Positions 16,622 to 24,140 are shown, counted from the stretch's first letter. The stretch: 64,000 bases of DNA from Pseudomonas yamanorum (GCF_900105735.1 NZ_LT629793.1:6696001-6760000); one strand, 5' to 3'. The notes: generated by a model not told the origin, from the sequence alone. Numbers and translations are program-made.

Positions 16622-16666
16622 TTCTCTAAAAGATCGTGCTTAATAGAAAAGGTCTAGTTCTCTAAA
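16622..16666. promoter_or_regulatory. Direct repeat TTCTCTAAA in the divergent GNAT-C39/RimK promoter region
   Basis: TTCTCTAAA occurs at 16622-16630 and 16658-16666, 36 nt apart, in the 94-nt gap between the divergent genes. It might be a regulator site or a coincidental A/T-rich promoter element. Confidence 0.3.
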
Positions 16667-16680
16667 GCGGATCAATCAAT

Positions 16681-18267
16681 ATGTCAGCGGTACAAGGTCA
16701 TTGGCGTGAAGTATCCGAGCAAACAGTGGCGGCGACAATAACTTCCAGCGGTTATTTTTCCAGCCCTCCCAAGAGTGCAAGTCAAGTCGTGATTATTGTC
16801 GAGCGCAAGGAAGACTGGGCGTCGTACTTCCCCAGCGAAGACATCGTCACCGCCCAGGAATACCTTGAGCAAACCCGGGAAAACGAGACGGGCAAGCGTG
16901 TGCAGGTGATCAACCTGTGCCGCAGCTACAAGTACCTGGGGCACGGCTACTACTGCTCGCTGTTGGCCGAGGCGCGGGGCCACAAGGTAATTCCGTCGGT
17001 GCGCACCATCAGCGAACTGACGAAAAAGTCTCTGTACGGCCTGGCCCTGGATGACCTGGATAAAACCCTCGACAAAGCCTTGAGTCATCATCTCTACAGC
17101 AACACCGAAGGCTTTACCCTGACACTTTATTTTGGTCGAACCAATATTGAACCCTTGCAGGATTTGGCTCGTCAGTTGTTTGAAGCCTTCCCTTGTCCAA
17201 TCCTGTTAGTTGAGTTTCGCAAGAATAACGGCTGGCACATCGAAGGCATCAAGTCTGGCGTATTGCACAAGTTGCGCGATGACCAGGAAGATCAATTTGC
17301 CAATGCGCTGGATAACTTCAGCCGCAAGATCTGGCGTCAACCACGCTCCCGACGGTTGGCCCGCTACGACCTGGCGATCCTGCACGATCCCCAGGAACAA
17401 TTGCCGCCATCCAACGCCCGTGCCTTGGACAATTTCGTCCGGGTGGGCAAGGGCCTGGGCATCGATGTGGAGCTGATCGAACGCAAGGACTACGCCCGCC
17501 TGGCCGAATACGACGCCTTGCTGATCCGCGAGACCACCAGCGTCGATAACCACACCTACCGCTTCGCCAAAAAAGCCGAGAGCGAAGGTCTGGTGGTGAT
17601 GGACGACCCGGCGTCGATCCTTCGCTGTACCAACAAGGTCTACCTCACCGACCTGCTGAAAAGCCATCAACTGGGCATGCCCGCCACCGAAATTCTCTAC
17701 AAGGAGCGACCCGAAGATTTTGAACGGGTGGGGGAGCGCCTTGGCTTCCCGCTGGTGCTGAAGATTCCCGACGGGTGTTTCTCCCGCGGCGTGATCAAGG
17801 TCGAAAGCCAGCAAGCGCTGCTGACGGCCACCGCCGAATTGTTCGAGCATTCTGTGTTGCTGCTGGCCCAGGAATTTTTCTACACCGAGTACGACTGGCG
17901 CATCGGCGTCCTCAACCGCAAACCGATCTTTGCCTGCCAGTACTTCATGTCCAAGGGGCATTGGCAGATCTATAACCACAAGGCCATCGGCCAGGACATC
18001 AACGGCGAGTGCCGCACCCTGGCGGTCCACGAAGCGCCCAAGGCGGTAGTGGAACTGGCGGTAAAAACCGCCAACCTGATCGGCGACGGCCTGTACGGCG
18101 TGGACCTCAAGCAATCCGGCGACAAGGTGGTGGTGATCGAGGTCAACGACAACCCCAACATGGACGCCGGTATCGAAGATGCCTACCTGCAAGACGACTT
18201 GTATTCCCTGGTACTGGAGGAGTTCGTACGACGCCTGGAGTTGAAGCGTCAAGGCCAGGTGTGGTGA
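16681..18267 (+). CDS. RimK-type ATP-grasp amidoligase with N-terminal RLAN domain
   Basis: A 528-residue protein, far longer than ribosomal-S6-modifying RimK (about 300). Residues about 1-230 match the RimK-like ATP-grasp N-terminal (RLAN) domain: VVIIVERKEDWASYFPSEDI, CRSYKYLGHGYYCSLLAEARGH. The C-terminal half is ATP-grasp: LKIPDGCFSRGVIKVES, EFFYTEYDWRIGVLNRKPIF, and the Mg/ATP site EVNDNPNMDAG (NDNPN at 489-493). It should ligate an amino acid, perhaps Glu, onto a carboxylate acceptor. It is divergent from the GNAT/C39 fusion and followed 6 nt later by a CorA-like channel. Acceptor unknown. Confidence 0.88.
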   Translation: MSAVQGHWREVSEQTVAATITSSGYFSSPPKSASQVVIIVERKEDWASYFPSEDIVTAQEYLEQTRENETGKRVQVINLCRSYKYLGHGYYCSLLAEARGHKVIPSVRTISELTKKSLYGLALDDLDKTLDKALSHHLYSNTEGFTLTLYFGRTNIEPLQDLARQLFEAFPCPILLVEFRKNNGWHIEGIKSGVLHKLRDDQEDQFANALDNFSRKIWRQPRSRRLARYDLAILHDPQEQLPPSNARALDNFVRVGKGLGIDVELIERKDYARLAEYDALLIRETTSVDNHTYRFAKKAESEGLVVMDDPASILRCTNKVYLTDLLKSHQLGMPATEILYKERPEDFERVGERLGFPLVLKIPDGCFSRGVIKVESQQALLTATAELFEHSVLLLAQEFFYTEYDWRIGVLNRKPIFACQYFMSKGHWQIYNHKAIGQDINGECRTLAVHEAPKAVVELAVKTANLIGDGLYGVDLKQSGDKVVVIEVNDNPNMDAGIEDAYLQDDLYSLVLEEFVRRLELKRQGQVW

Positions 18268-18273
18268 CGCGCG

Positions 18274-19215
18274 ATGATCCAGCGCTTTGAATTAGCCGAT
18301 GGCAAGTTGTATAACAGCCTGGGGGACGGCGGGGATGTCTTGCTGTTCAGCAATCCTGACCCCCACGAGCGCAAGTACCTGCGCGACTGCTACAAGCTCG
18401 ATGAACACGCCCTGGCCTCGGCGCTGGACCCGGACGAAGTGTCGCGCATCGAGTTCCACCCCGATAACCTGTTCCTGATCTGGAAGCGCCCGGAGAACTA
18501 TTCCGGCGGCGGCAACCTGGTGTTTGAAGTGGCGTCCTGCGGCTTGCTGTTTTCCGGGGACCAGTTGCTGGTGATCGCCACCGACGACAGCCAGCTTTCC
18601 GGGCTGGGCGCCCGCCGGCCATTACGCACGCCATTGGATGTGTTGCTGGACTTGCTGCTCAACAACATCCACCACTACCTGGGCCACCTGAAGGTGATCA
18701 AGATGGTCGCCCGGGAGTTGCAGCAGCAGTTCAATGCATCGATGAGCAATCGCCACCTGATGCAGATGTTCAACCTCAGCGAAAGCCTGATCTATTACAT
18801 CAACGCCCTGCACAGCAACGGCGCGGTGCTGACGCGCCTGCGCAACCATGGGGAAAAGGAGCATTTCAGTGCTGAGACCCTGGGCCTGATCGATGACCTG
18901 ATCATCGAGAACAACCAGTGCTACAAGCAGGCGGAGATTTACTCCAACGTGTTCTCCGGGCTGATCGATGCCCGGGGCAACCTGATGAACAACAGCATGA
19001 ACAACCTGCTGCGCAAGCTGACGCTGATCAACGTGGTGTTCCTGCCGTTGAACCTGATCGCCAGCGTAGGCGGGATGTCGGAGTTCAGCATGATGACGGC
19101 GGGCACGCCGTGGTGGATTTCGTACCCATTGTTCATGACGGCGATGGGGCTGGGAGCGGGGTTGATGGTGTTGGGGTTGAAGCGGATTGCGGGGAGTGGC
19201 GACAAGGCAGTTTGA
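18274..19215 (+). CDS. CorA-like membrane protein with GMS in place of the GMN motif
   Basis: A 313-residue 2-TM protein: a long cytoplasmic N-terminal alpha/beta and helical funnel (to about 250), TM1 (about 248-266, TLINVVFLPLNLIASVGG), a short loop, and TM2 (about 286-306). In canonical CorA Mg2+ channels TM1 ends in (Y)GMN, which forms the ion-entry ring; here the sequence is G267-M268-S269, so the conserved Asn is replaced by Ser. Six nucleotides separate it from the RimK-like gene, so they are almost certainly co-transcribed. It may carry a different ion or act as a sensor. Confidence is high for the family, low for Mg2+ transport. Confidence 0.85.
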   Translation: MIQRFELADGKLYNSLGDGGDVLLFSNPDPHERKYLRDCYKLDEHALASALDPDEVSRIEFHPDNLFLIWKRPENYSGGGNLVFEVASCGLLFSGDQLLVIATDDSQLSGLGARRPLRTPLDVLLDLLLNNIHHYLGHLKVIKMVARELQQQFNASMSNRHLMQMFNLSESLIYYINALHSNGAVLTRLRNHGEKEHFSAETLGLIDDLIIENNQCYKQAEIYSNVFSGLIDARGNLMNNSMNNLLRKLTLINVVFLPLNLIASVGGMSEFSMMTAGTPWWISYPLFMTAMGLGAGLMVLGLKRIAGSGDKAV

Positions 19216-19246
19216 CTAAGATCTTGAATATCACTGAGGTCTAAAT

Positions 19247-19334
19247 GTGGGAGCGGGCTTGCTCGCGAAAGCGTTGGATCAGTCGCTGTAGATGGCGACT
19301 GTCACACCGCTTTCGCGAGCAAGCCCGCTCCCAC
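19247..19334. repeat. REP doublet (BIME-like)
   Basis: Two inward-facing copies of GTGGGAGCGGGCTTGCTCGCG-type arms, about 25 nt each, bracket a roughly 36-nt variable centre. The two arms can fold into one long stem. It separates the convergent corA-like and map genes. Confidence 0.9.
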
Positions 19335-19350
19335 AGGGGATTTGCGCCAT

Positions 19351-20106
19351 TCAGACGTCCGGCTGTAACGTCAACACCTCAAACCCATCCCGCGTCACCG
19401 CCACGGTATGTTCCCACTGCGCCGACAAGCTGTTATCCCGCGTCACCACCGTCCAGCCATCCTTCAAGCTGCGCACCTTGGCGCTGCCCTGGTTGAGCAT
19501 CGGCTCAATGGTAAACACCATGCCTTCACGCAGTTCCAGGCCGGTACCGGGGCGGCCGAAGTGCAGGATCTGCGGCTCTTCGTGCATCTCGCGGCCAATG
19601 CCATGTCCGCAATACTCACGCACCACGCTGTAGCCGTTGCTCTGGGCATGGCTCTGGATGGCGTAGCCGATATCCCCCAGGCGCGCGCCGGGCTTGACCT
19701 GGCGGATGCCGGCCCACATGGCTTCAAAGGTCATTTCCACCAGGCGCCGGGCCTTGGGCGCGACGTTGCCGATCATGTACATTTTGCTGGAGTCGGCGAT
19801 ATAGCCGCCTTTTTCCAGAGTGATGTCGATGTTGACGATGTCGCCGTCCTTGAGCACGTCCTTGGCGCTCGGCATGCCATGGCACACCACCTCGTTGATC
19901 GAGGTGTTGATGCAGAAGGGGTAGTCGTACTGCCCCAGGCTCGCAGGCCGTGATTGCAGGTCGTTGCGGATGAAGGCTTCGACGGCGCTGTCGATCTCCA
20001 GGGTCGACTGGCCGGCGGCGACAAAGCCGTCAAGCATGGTAAACACCTGGGCCAACAGACAGCCGGATTCGCGCATCACCGCGAGTTGTTCCGCCGTCTT
20101 GATCAT
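19351..20106 (-). CDS. map: Type I methionine aminopeptidase, second-copy type
   Basis: A 251-residue metallopeptidase removing initiator Met. All dinuclear-metal ligands are visible: Asp in IVNIDITL, Asp in YIADSSKMY, His in CGHGIGREMHEEP, Glu in VFTIEPM and Glu in SAQWEHTVAV. The N-terminal SH3-binding/zinc extension of eukaryotic enzymes is absent, as expected for type Ia. The housekeeping map of pseudomonads sits beside rpsB; this one is instead coupled by an ATGA overlap to a ParD-like gene, so it is likely a paralogue. The 3' end faces corA across a REP. Confidence 0.92.
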   Translation of the reverse strand: MIKTAEQLAVMRESGCLLAQVFTMLDGFVAAGQSTLEIDSAVEAFIRNDLQSRPASLGQYDYPFCINTSINEVVCHGMPSAKDVLKDGDIVNIDITLEKGGYIADSSKMYMIGNVAPKARRLVEMTFEAMWAGIRQVKPGARLGDIGYAIQSHAQSNGYSVVREYCGHGIGREMHEEPQILHFGRPGTGLELREGMVFTIEPMLNQGSAKVRSLKDGWTVVTRDNSLSAQWEHTVAVTRDGFEVLTLQPDV

Positions 20107-20306
20107 TGCGCGCGCCCCCGGATCAGGTCGGGTTTGTCCAGCAACAGCTTGTTGATCAGGTCGTTATAGGCCAGGTGTGGATTGAGCTCGGCCAGCAGGC
20201 CGATCTTGATCCAGAACTCGGCCTGGGCGTTGATGGAACGGTCCATGGTGGCGCTGGCCAGACGGAGTTGTTCGTGCAATTGGTCGGTGATCTTGACGAT
20301 GCCCAT
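20103..20306 (-). CDS. ParD-like ribbon-helix-helix family protein
   Basis: A 67-residue protein resembling the ParD-like antitoxin family: MGIVKITDQLHEQL (first beta strand and helix of an RHH fold), then RSINAQAEFWIKIGLL. RHH proteins bind DNA as dimers through the N-terminal strand. The ATG at 20306 is preferred to GTG 20315 because the remainder begins exactly with the conserved strand; the ribosome site is weak. Its stop overlaps the map start. No RelE/ParE toxin is encoded; the partner position is held by methionine aminopeptidase. A small palindrome at 20338-20353 lies just upstream and could be its operator. Confidence 0.78.
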   Translation of the reverse strand: MGIVKITDQLHEQLRLASATMDRSINAQAEFWIKIGLLAELNPHLAYNDLINKLLLDKPDLIRGRAQ

Positions 20307-20337
20307 GAGCTTCACTGTACAGGGTTGATATACAAAG

Positions 20338-20353
20338 CGTATACGTTTCGTAT
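20338..20353. promoter_or_regulatory. Palindrome upstream of ParD-like gene
   Basis: CGTATACG (20338-20345) is a perfect 8-bp palindrome, and ATACG-TTT-CGTAT (20341-20353) a 5-bp inverted repeat. It lies 32 nt upstream of the ParD-like start and about 30 nt upstream of the divergent ilvA-leader promoter. Candidate autoregulatory operator. Confidence 0.4.
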
Positions 20354-20381
20354 GCTTCGCGTAAAGCCTGGCGTTTCGCCA

Positions 20382-20410
20382 TTGACTTGCCCGATGGCGC
20401 CGGTTAATTT
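20382..20410 (+). promoter_or_regulatory. Sigma-70 promoter of the ilvA-like attenuator
   Basis: TTGACT (20382-20387), 17-nt spacer, TAATTT (20405-20410). The predicted start site (about 20416-20418) falls on the ATG of the leader peptide, so the leader mRNA would be leaderless. Confidence 0.7.
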
Positions 20411-20416
20411 TGATTC

Positions 20417-20482
20417 ATGACATTTCAAACCTTTCGTTGCCAGCCAAGCATTATTACCGCCATTCCTCATTTGGCGGGATAG
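20417..20482 (+). CDS. Leader peptide of Ile/Thr attenuator (21 codons)
   Basis: An ORF too short for normal gene calls: starts MTFQTFRCQPS, then Ile-Ile-Thr-Ala-Ile (codons 12-16, 20450-20464), then PHLAG and stop. Ile and Thr are the end product and substrate of the threonine dehydratase pathway encoded 83 nt downstream. No ribosome site is present, but the predicted transcript begins at this ATG, as known for the leaderless trpL of Sinorhizobium. Codons 14-16 overlap RNA segment 1, and codons 19-21 contain segment 2 of the attenuator. Confidence 0.7.
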   Translation: MTFQTFRCQPSIITAIPHLAG

Positions 20483-20527
20483 CGCACGGCTGCACCCAAA
20501 CCCGCCCTAGAGGCGGGTTTTGTTTTT
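20457..20527 (+). promoter_or_regulatory. Transcription attenuator (three alternative hairpins)
   Basis: Segment 1 CCGCCA (20457-20462) pairs with TGGCGG (20472-20477). Segment 2 GGCGGG (20473-20478) is identical to the right arm of the terminator, so it can pair with segment 3 CCCGCC (20501-20506) as an antiterminator. Segment 3 with segment 4 (20512-20517) forms the terminator. A ribosome stalled on the Ile/Thr codons covers segment 1, freeing segment 2 to pair with 3 and permitting read-through; one that reaches the stop codon covers segment 2, allowing termination. The architecture equals classical trp/ilv attenuation. Seen in sequence; mechanism inferred. Confidence 0.72.
20498..20527 (+). 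terminator. Intrinsic terminator inside the attenuator
   Basis: AAACCCGCC-CTAGA-GGCGGGTTT, a 9-bp stem with 5-nt loop, followed by TGTTTTT. It ends 37 nt before the ilvA-like ATG, so it must be read through for expression. Confidence 0.88.
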
Positions 20528-20564
20528 CCGTCTCCAGGGCCTTGTAAACACCCAGGAGACATCC

Positions 20565-21584
20565 ATGAGTACTCGCCCGGCGAGCCAGCCCCAAGATTCG
20601 GGATTGCTTGAGCACTACGTGAAGAAGATCCTGGCCGCCCCGGTCTACGACCTGGCGGTGCGCACGCCGTTGCAGGTGGCGCCGGCGCTGTCGGCCTTGC
20701 TGGGCAATCAGATCCTGCTCAAGCGCGAGGACCTGCAACCGACCTTTTCCTTCAAGATCCGTGGTGCCTACAACAAGTTGGTGCAGCTCAGTGCCGCGCA
20801 AAAGGCCCGGGGCGTGATCACCGCGTCGGCGGGCAATCATGCCCAGGGCGTGGCATTGGCGGCGCGGGAATTGGGGATCAAGGCGACGATCGTCATGCCC
20901 TGCAGCACCCCTGAACTGAAGGTGTTGGGGGTGCGCTCCCGAGGCGGCGAGGCGGTGTTGCAAGGGGAGAGCTTTCCGTTTGCCCTGGCCCATGCGTTGC
21001 AACTGGCCGAGGCTACGGGCAGCACCTTTGTCTCGCCGTTCGACGACCCGGACGTGATCGCAGGGCAGGGCACAGTGGGGATGGAAGTACTGCGTCAGCA
21101 GCAGGGCCCGCTGGACGCGATCTTCGTCCCGGTGGGCGGCGGCGGGTTGATCGCCGGTATCGCGGCCTACGTGAAATACCTGCGCCCCGAAGTGCGCATC
21201 ATCGGCGTCGAGCCCGAAGGCTCCAGTTGCCTGCTGGCAGCCTTGCGTGCGGGGAGTCGGGTGGTGCTGCCGAGTGTCGACAGCTTTGCCGATGGGACCG
21301 CAGTGGCCCAGATCGGCGCCTACGGCTTTGAAATCTGTCGGCACCACGTAGATGAGGTGATCACCGTCAGCAATGACGAGCTGTGCAGTGCCATCAAGCT
21401 GATCTACGACGATACGCGATCGATTACTGAGCCTTCAGGTGCCCTGGCGGTGGCCGGTATCCGCAAGCATGTGGCGAAGACCGGCATCCAGGGCCAAACA
21501 TGGGTGGCGATCAACTCTGGGGCCAATATCAACTTCGATAGTTTGCGGCATGTTGCTGAACGAGTGGCCGCCCAGGCAGGTTAA
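20565..21584 (+). CDS. ilvA: Threonine dehydratase, short form without ACT-like regulatory domains
   Basis: A 339-residue PLP enzyme making 2-oxobutanoate from threonine, first step of isoleucine synthesis. The PLP lysine is in TFSFKIRGAYNKL, the phosphate-binding glycine loop is GGGGLIAG, and ASAGNHAQGVAL is typical. Biosynthetic IlvA (about 500 residues) continues past the NFDSLRxVAER segment into two regulatory domains that bind Ile; here the protein stops 9 residues later (SLRHVAERVAAQAG). Downstream sequence does not continue the frame. So it should not be feedback-inhibited and may depend on the attenuator upstream for control. AGGAG at 20554-20558. Confidence 0.9.
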   Translation: MSTRPASQPQDSGLLEHYVKKILAAPVYDLAVRTPLQVAPALSALLGNQILLKREDLQPTFSFKIRGAYNKLVQLSAAQKARGVITASAGNHAQGVALAARELGIKATIVMPCSTPELKVLGVRSRGGEAVLQGESFPFALAHALQLAEATGSTFVSPFDDPDVIAGQGTVGMEVLRQQQGPLDAIFVPVGGGGLIAGIAAYVKYLRPEVRIIGVEPEGSSCLLAALRAGSRVVLPSVDSFADGTAVAQIGAYGFEICRHHVDEVITVSNDELCSAIKLIYDDTRSITEPSGALAVAGIRKHVAKTGIQGQTWVAINSGANINFDSLRHVAERVAAQAG

Positions 21585-22087
21585 ACGTTTAATCTAACGA
21601 ATGTTTAATTTAGTTACATTCACCCGTTTGGATAGCCGCTATTAAGGTGGGAAAAAGTTTTTGCGGGCACTTATAACGAGCTGTCTTTCAATTTGCATGA
21701 CGCCAATGGAGGCTCGTTGCAAGACGCATGAACCAGCGGGCGTATTTTTTTCCGAAAGCCCCGATTTTTCTAGGGCGCACAGCTGTGCGTCTGCCGGCAC
21801 GTTTAATGCTTTATAAGATCCTGTTACAACTCTGAATGAGCAACAAATATAGCGGTTAACACCCCGAACGGATGGGGTAATAGCGGTCTGCCACGTAACT
21901 TATATAAGTAATGTGGTCGCTTATGAGGAAAGGTTCCAACGCAACTTCAAAGGGCCTAGTAGGCTGGTTACGTGAAGCCGTCTGCCAGGGCTGGCAAGGC
22001 GCAAAAGGTGAGCGTGACATCGCGGTCGCCAGCGGTACGAATTTTGATAAATATCGATTGGCAATCTCATAAAAGGAGAGGTCGGCC
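21585..22087. other. 503-nt intergenic region between ilvA and DUF1652 gene
   Basis: AT-richer than its surroundings, with no credible ORF on either strand. Seen: repeated GTTTAAT-like tracts just after ilvA, a perfect 14-bp palindrome CGCACAGCTGTGCG (21776-21789), an AACGAGC/GCTCGTT inverted repeat around 21676-21718, and TATA-like stretches near 21900. A strong ribosome site (AAAAGGAGAGG, 22071-22081) closes the region. It probably holds the DUF1652 promoter with a long 5' UTR, or a small RNA; I cannot decide. Confidence 0.4.
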
Positions 22088-22363
22088 ATGCTTTCGGATC
22101 TGGAACTACGCGGCATTATTGAAGGAAGTTTTCTGCCTAAGCGCTGTGAAGTCACCAAGGCGCCAGACGCCTCGCTGACGGTGAAGGTTTATCACGAGAT
22201 CGACCATGACCGGGTCGACTTGGTGGTCACCGGCATTTGCGCGAACAAGCTCGACAGCAGTCGGGCGATCTGCAACTTGATTACCGAGTTGCGTGAAGAC
22301 CTCAAGAACACCCACACCCATGCCCCGGCCCTCAAACGAGCCGGTGCGCGTCCTTTCTATTAA
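22088..22363 (+). CDS. DUF1652 domain-containing protein
   Basis: A 91-residue Pseudomonas-type small protein. The N terminus LRGIIEGSFLPKRCEVT and the block DRVDLVVTGI are the DUF1652 hallmarks, followed by a helical C-terminal segment with Arg/Leu (AICNLITELREDLK). Function unknown; no signal peptide or membrane helix. An excellent ribosome site and a long upstream untranslated region suggest strong or post-transcriptionally regulated expression. Its stop overlaps the convergent membrane-protein gene by 4 bp. Confidence 0.88.
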   Translation: MLSDLELRGIIEGSFLPKRCEVTKAPDASLTVKVYHEIDHDRVDLVVTGICANKLDSSRAICNLITELREDLKNTHTHAPALKRAGARPFY

Positions 22364-22758
22364 ACGGACGGTTGAGCTTCAATCAGTGAAGACTTGCGGG
22401 CCTGGATAAACGCCAGGCCCAACGCCGTTTCCGTGATTACCGCCAGCAAAATTCCCGGGCCCGCGTGGCCGCTGATCCATTCGCTGATCCCCAACATCGC
22501 CAGCACAAAACAGCCGATCACAAAGCCGGAGGTCATGGCGTGCCGTGTCGCATCAGGGGGGGAGTGGCGGGCGCGGTAAAACATGATGCCGATGGCCAGG
22601 AACAGCGCGGCATTGCGACGGGCGACCAGGCCGGTGGCACTGGAGTATTCAACACTCCACACCCACAGGAGCAGGTCCGGGCGCAAACCCCAGATCAGCG
22701 CGAGGGCAAAGCACAGCAGGGCAGTGAAGGTAGCGAGGGGACGGAAGTGCAATTGCAT
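22360..22758 (-). CDS. Small four-helix integral membrane protein
   Basis: A 132-residue hydrophobic protein with about four transmembrane helices (roughly 8-28, 41-59, 72-92, 98-118) and a basic C-terminal tail. The line 'LVARRNAALFLAIGIMFYRARHSPP' between helices 1 and 3 is its most distinctive part. I do not recognise a characterised homologue; small proteins of this type are annotated as hypothetical membrane proteins in Pseudomonas. Start 22758 is chosen because the longer reading adds a charged N terminus without a ribosome site. Confidence 0.7.
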   Translation of the reverse strand: MQLHFRPLATFTALLCFALALIWGLRPDLLLWVWSVEYSSATGLVARRNAALFLAIGIMFYRARHSPPDATRHAMTSGFVIGCFVLAMLGISEWISGHAGPGILLAVITETALGLAFIQARKSSLIEAQPSV

Positions 22759-22800
22759 GGCGAATCCTTTCAGCCGTAACGAGCGCTCAAGGATACCCAT

Positions 22801-22888
22801 GTAGGAGCGAGCTTGCTCGCGAAGAACGCAAAGTCACGGCGTCAATTCAGAACTCCCGCGTTTCGCTGGCGAGCAAGCTCGCTCCTAC
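22801..22888. repeat. REP doublet (BIME-like)
   Basis: GTAGGAGCGAGCTTGCTCGC and its reverse complement GCGAGCAAGCTCGCTCCTAC flank a 48-nt centre. It sits between the membrane-protein gene start and the DUF2790 gene end. Confidence 0.9.
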
Positions 22889-22904
22889 CACAAAGTGCAC
22901 GGGA

Positions 22905-23165
22905 TCAGTTCTGCCAATCGCAGGCTTCCGACAGTTTGCGATAACCCACGTCCTGGACTTTCCCTTGACTGTCCACGAACTTGATATCGGCGTTGATCAC
23001 TTTGCAGACATTGGTGTCGGGTTCGTGCATGGCAAGTACCTTTTGCACATCCATCTTCTCGCCGTAGTGATAAGGCGTGACGACGGGGGCGGTGTCAGCC
23101 TGCGCCATCCCCGTTACAGCCGTCAGGGCCAGTGCAGCACCGAGCATTAACGTACGCAGTTTCAT
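22905..23165 (-). CDS. DUF2790 domain-containing exported small protein
   Basis: An 86-residue secreted protein: signal peptide 1-24 (MKLRTLMLGAALALTAVTGM... cleavage near AQA-D), then a short mature domain with PYHYGEKMDVQKVL and a C-terminal DVGYRKLSEACDWQN. Tyr-His-Tyr-Gly and the two Cys residues (CKVIN, SEACDW) are conserved in DUF2790, a Pseudomonas-specific family often transcriptionally linked to metal or stress responses. The start at 23165 follows a GGAG site; no function is established. Confidence 0.88.
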   Translation of the reverse strand: MKLRTLMLGAALALTAVTGMAQADTAPVVTPYHYGEKMDVQKVLAMHEPDTNVCKVINADIKFVDSQGKVQDVGYRKLSEACDWQN

Positions 23166-23445
23166 GGTGTTTCTCCGCAAGTCGTTCGCAGGCGCATCAA
23201 CGTGATGAGCCGCGGCCGCCCTGGGCAACGGCTGGAGCCGTGCGAGTGCGGTCGAATCAACTGTCTTCCCGGGGGATTAACCATCGATTAAGTGAGGCTT
23301 TACTGACAAAAGCTTCATCTTCAGCGTATCCGCAAGATCGCTCACATCATCCGGAATAGTCCGATACGGGCCAGGTATTCGTGCTTGCTACCGTCGCCTG
23401 TGGATCCATCCATCGGATGGTGCATGTAAAAGGGCGGAGTTGAGT

Positions 23446-24138
23446 GTGCAAAAGAAAATCGCAGCAGAGTTTCTCGGAGCGTTCTGGCTGACCTTCGGGG
23501 GGTGTGGCAGTGCGATACTGGCCGCGGCATTCCCGGAGTTGGGTATTGGCTTTGCCGGTGTAGCCCTGGCCGCTGGCTTGGCAGTGTTGACCATGGCTTA
23601 CGCGGTGGGCGGCATTTCAGGTGCGCACTTCAATCCGGCGGTGACCATCGGCCTGTGGGTCGGCCGTCGGGTGGCCGGCATCGATGTAGTGCCCTACATC
23701 ATCGCCCAGGTGGCCGGTGCGATAGTCGCTGCCGCCGTGTTGGCGCTGATCGCCAGCGGCCGCCCGGATTTCGAGATCGACGCTTTCGCCGCCAATGGCT
23801 ATGGTCAGTTGAGCCCGGGGCAATACAGCCTGCTGGCGGCATTGGTGGTTGAAGCCGTAGCGACGTTCTTTTTGGTGTTCATCATCATGCGCGTCACCGG
23901 CCCTGGTTCGGCAACGGGGTTCGCGCCCATCGCGATCGGCCTGGCGCTGACCCTCATTCACCTGGTGACCATGCCGGTCACCAATACCTCGGTCAACCCG
24001 GCCCGCAGCACGGGGCCGGCGTTATTTGCCGGGGGGGAGTACGTGATGCAATTGTGGCTGTTCTGGGTGGCGCCGACAGTGGGCGCGGTGATCGGCGCCA
24101 TCGTTGCGCGAGGGGTCACCTGCCCAAGGGAGGCGTGA
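23446..24138 (+). CDS. aqpZ: Aquaporin Z
   Basis: A 230-residue six-helix water channel. Both NPA half-helix motifs are present (FNPAVT with Asn63, VNPARS with Asn184), and the aromatic/arginine filter residues His172 and Arg187 fit the water-selective AqpZ class rather than GlpF (which has Gly/Phe there). GTG at 23446 is taken as start because GGAG at 23435-23438 gives proper spacing; the upstream TTG does not. It ends 2 nt before the convergent autotransporter stop, with no visible bidirectional terminator. Confidence 0.93.
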   Translation: MQKKIAAEFLGAFWLTFGGCGSAILAAAFPELGIGFAGVALAAGLAVLTMAYAVGGISGAHFNPAVTIGLWVGRRVAGIDVVPYIIAQVAGAIVAAAVLALIASGRPDFEIDAFAANGYGQLSPGQYSLLAALVVEAVATFFLVFIIMRVTGPGSATGFAPIAIGLALTLIHLVTMPVTNTSVNPARSTGPALFAGGEYVMQLWLFWVAPTVGAVIGAIVARGVTCPREA

Positions 24139-24140
24139 GC

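Noticed and set aside
21856..22158. A 100-codon leftward frame in the ilvA-DUF1652 gap
   Set aside because: Overlaps the DUF1652 gene start and a strong ribosome site on the other strand; composition is not protein-like.
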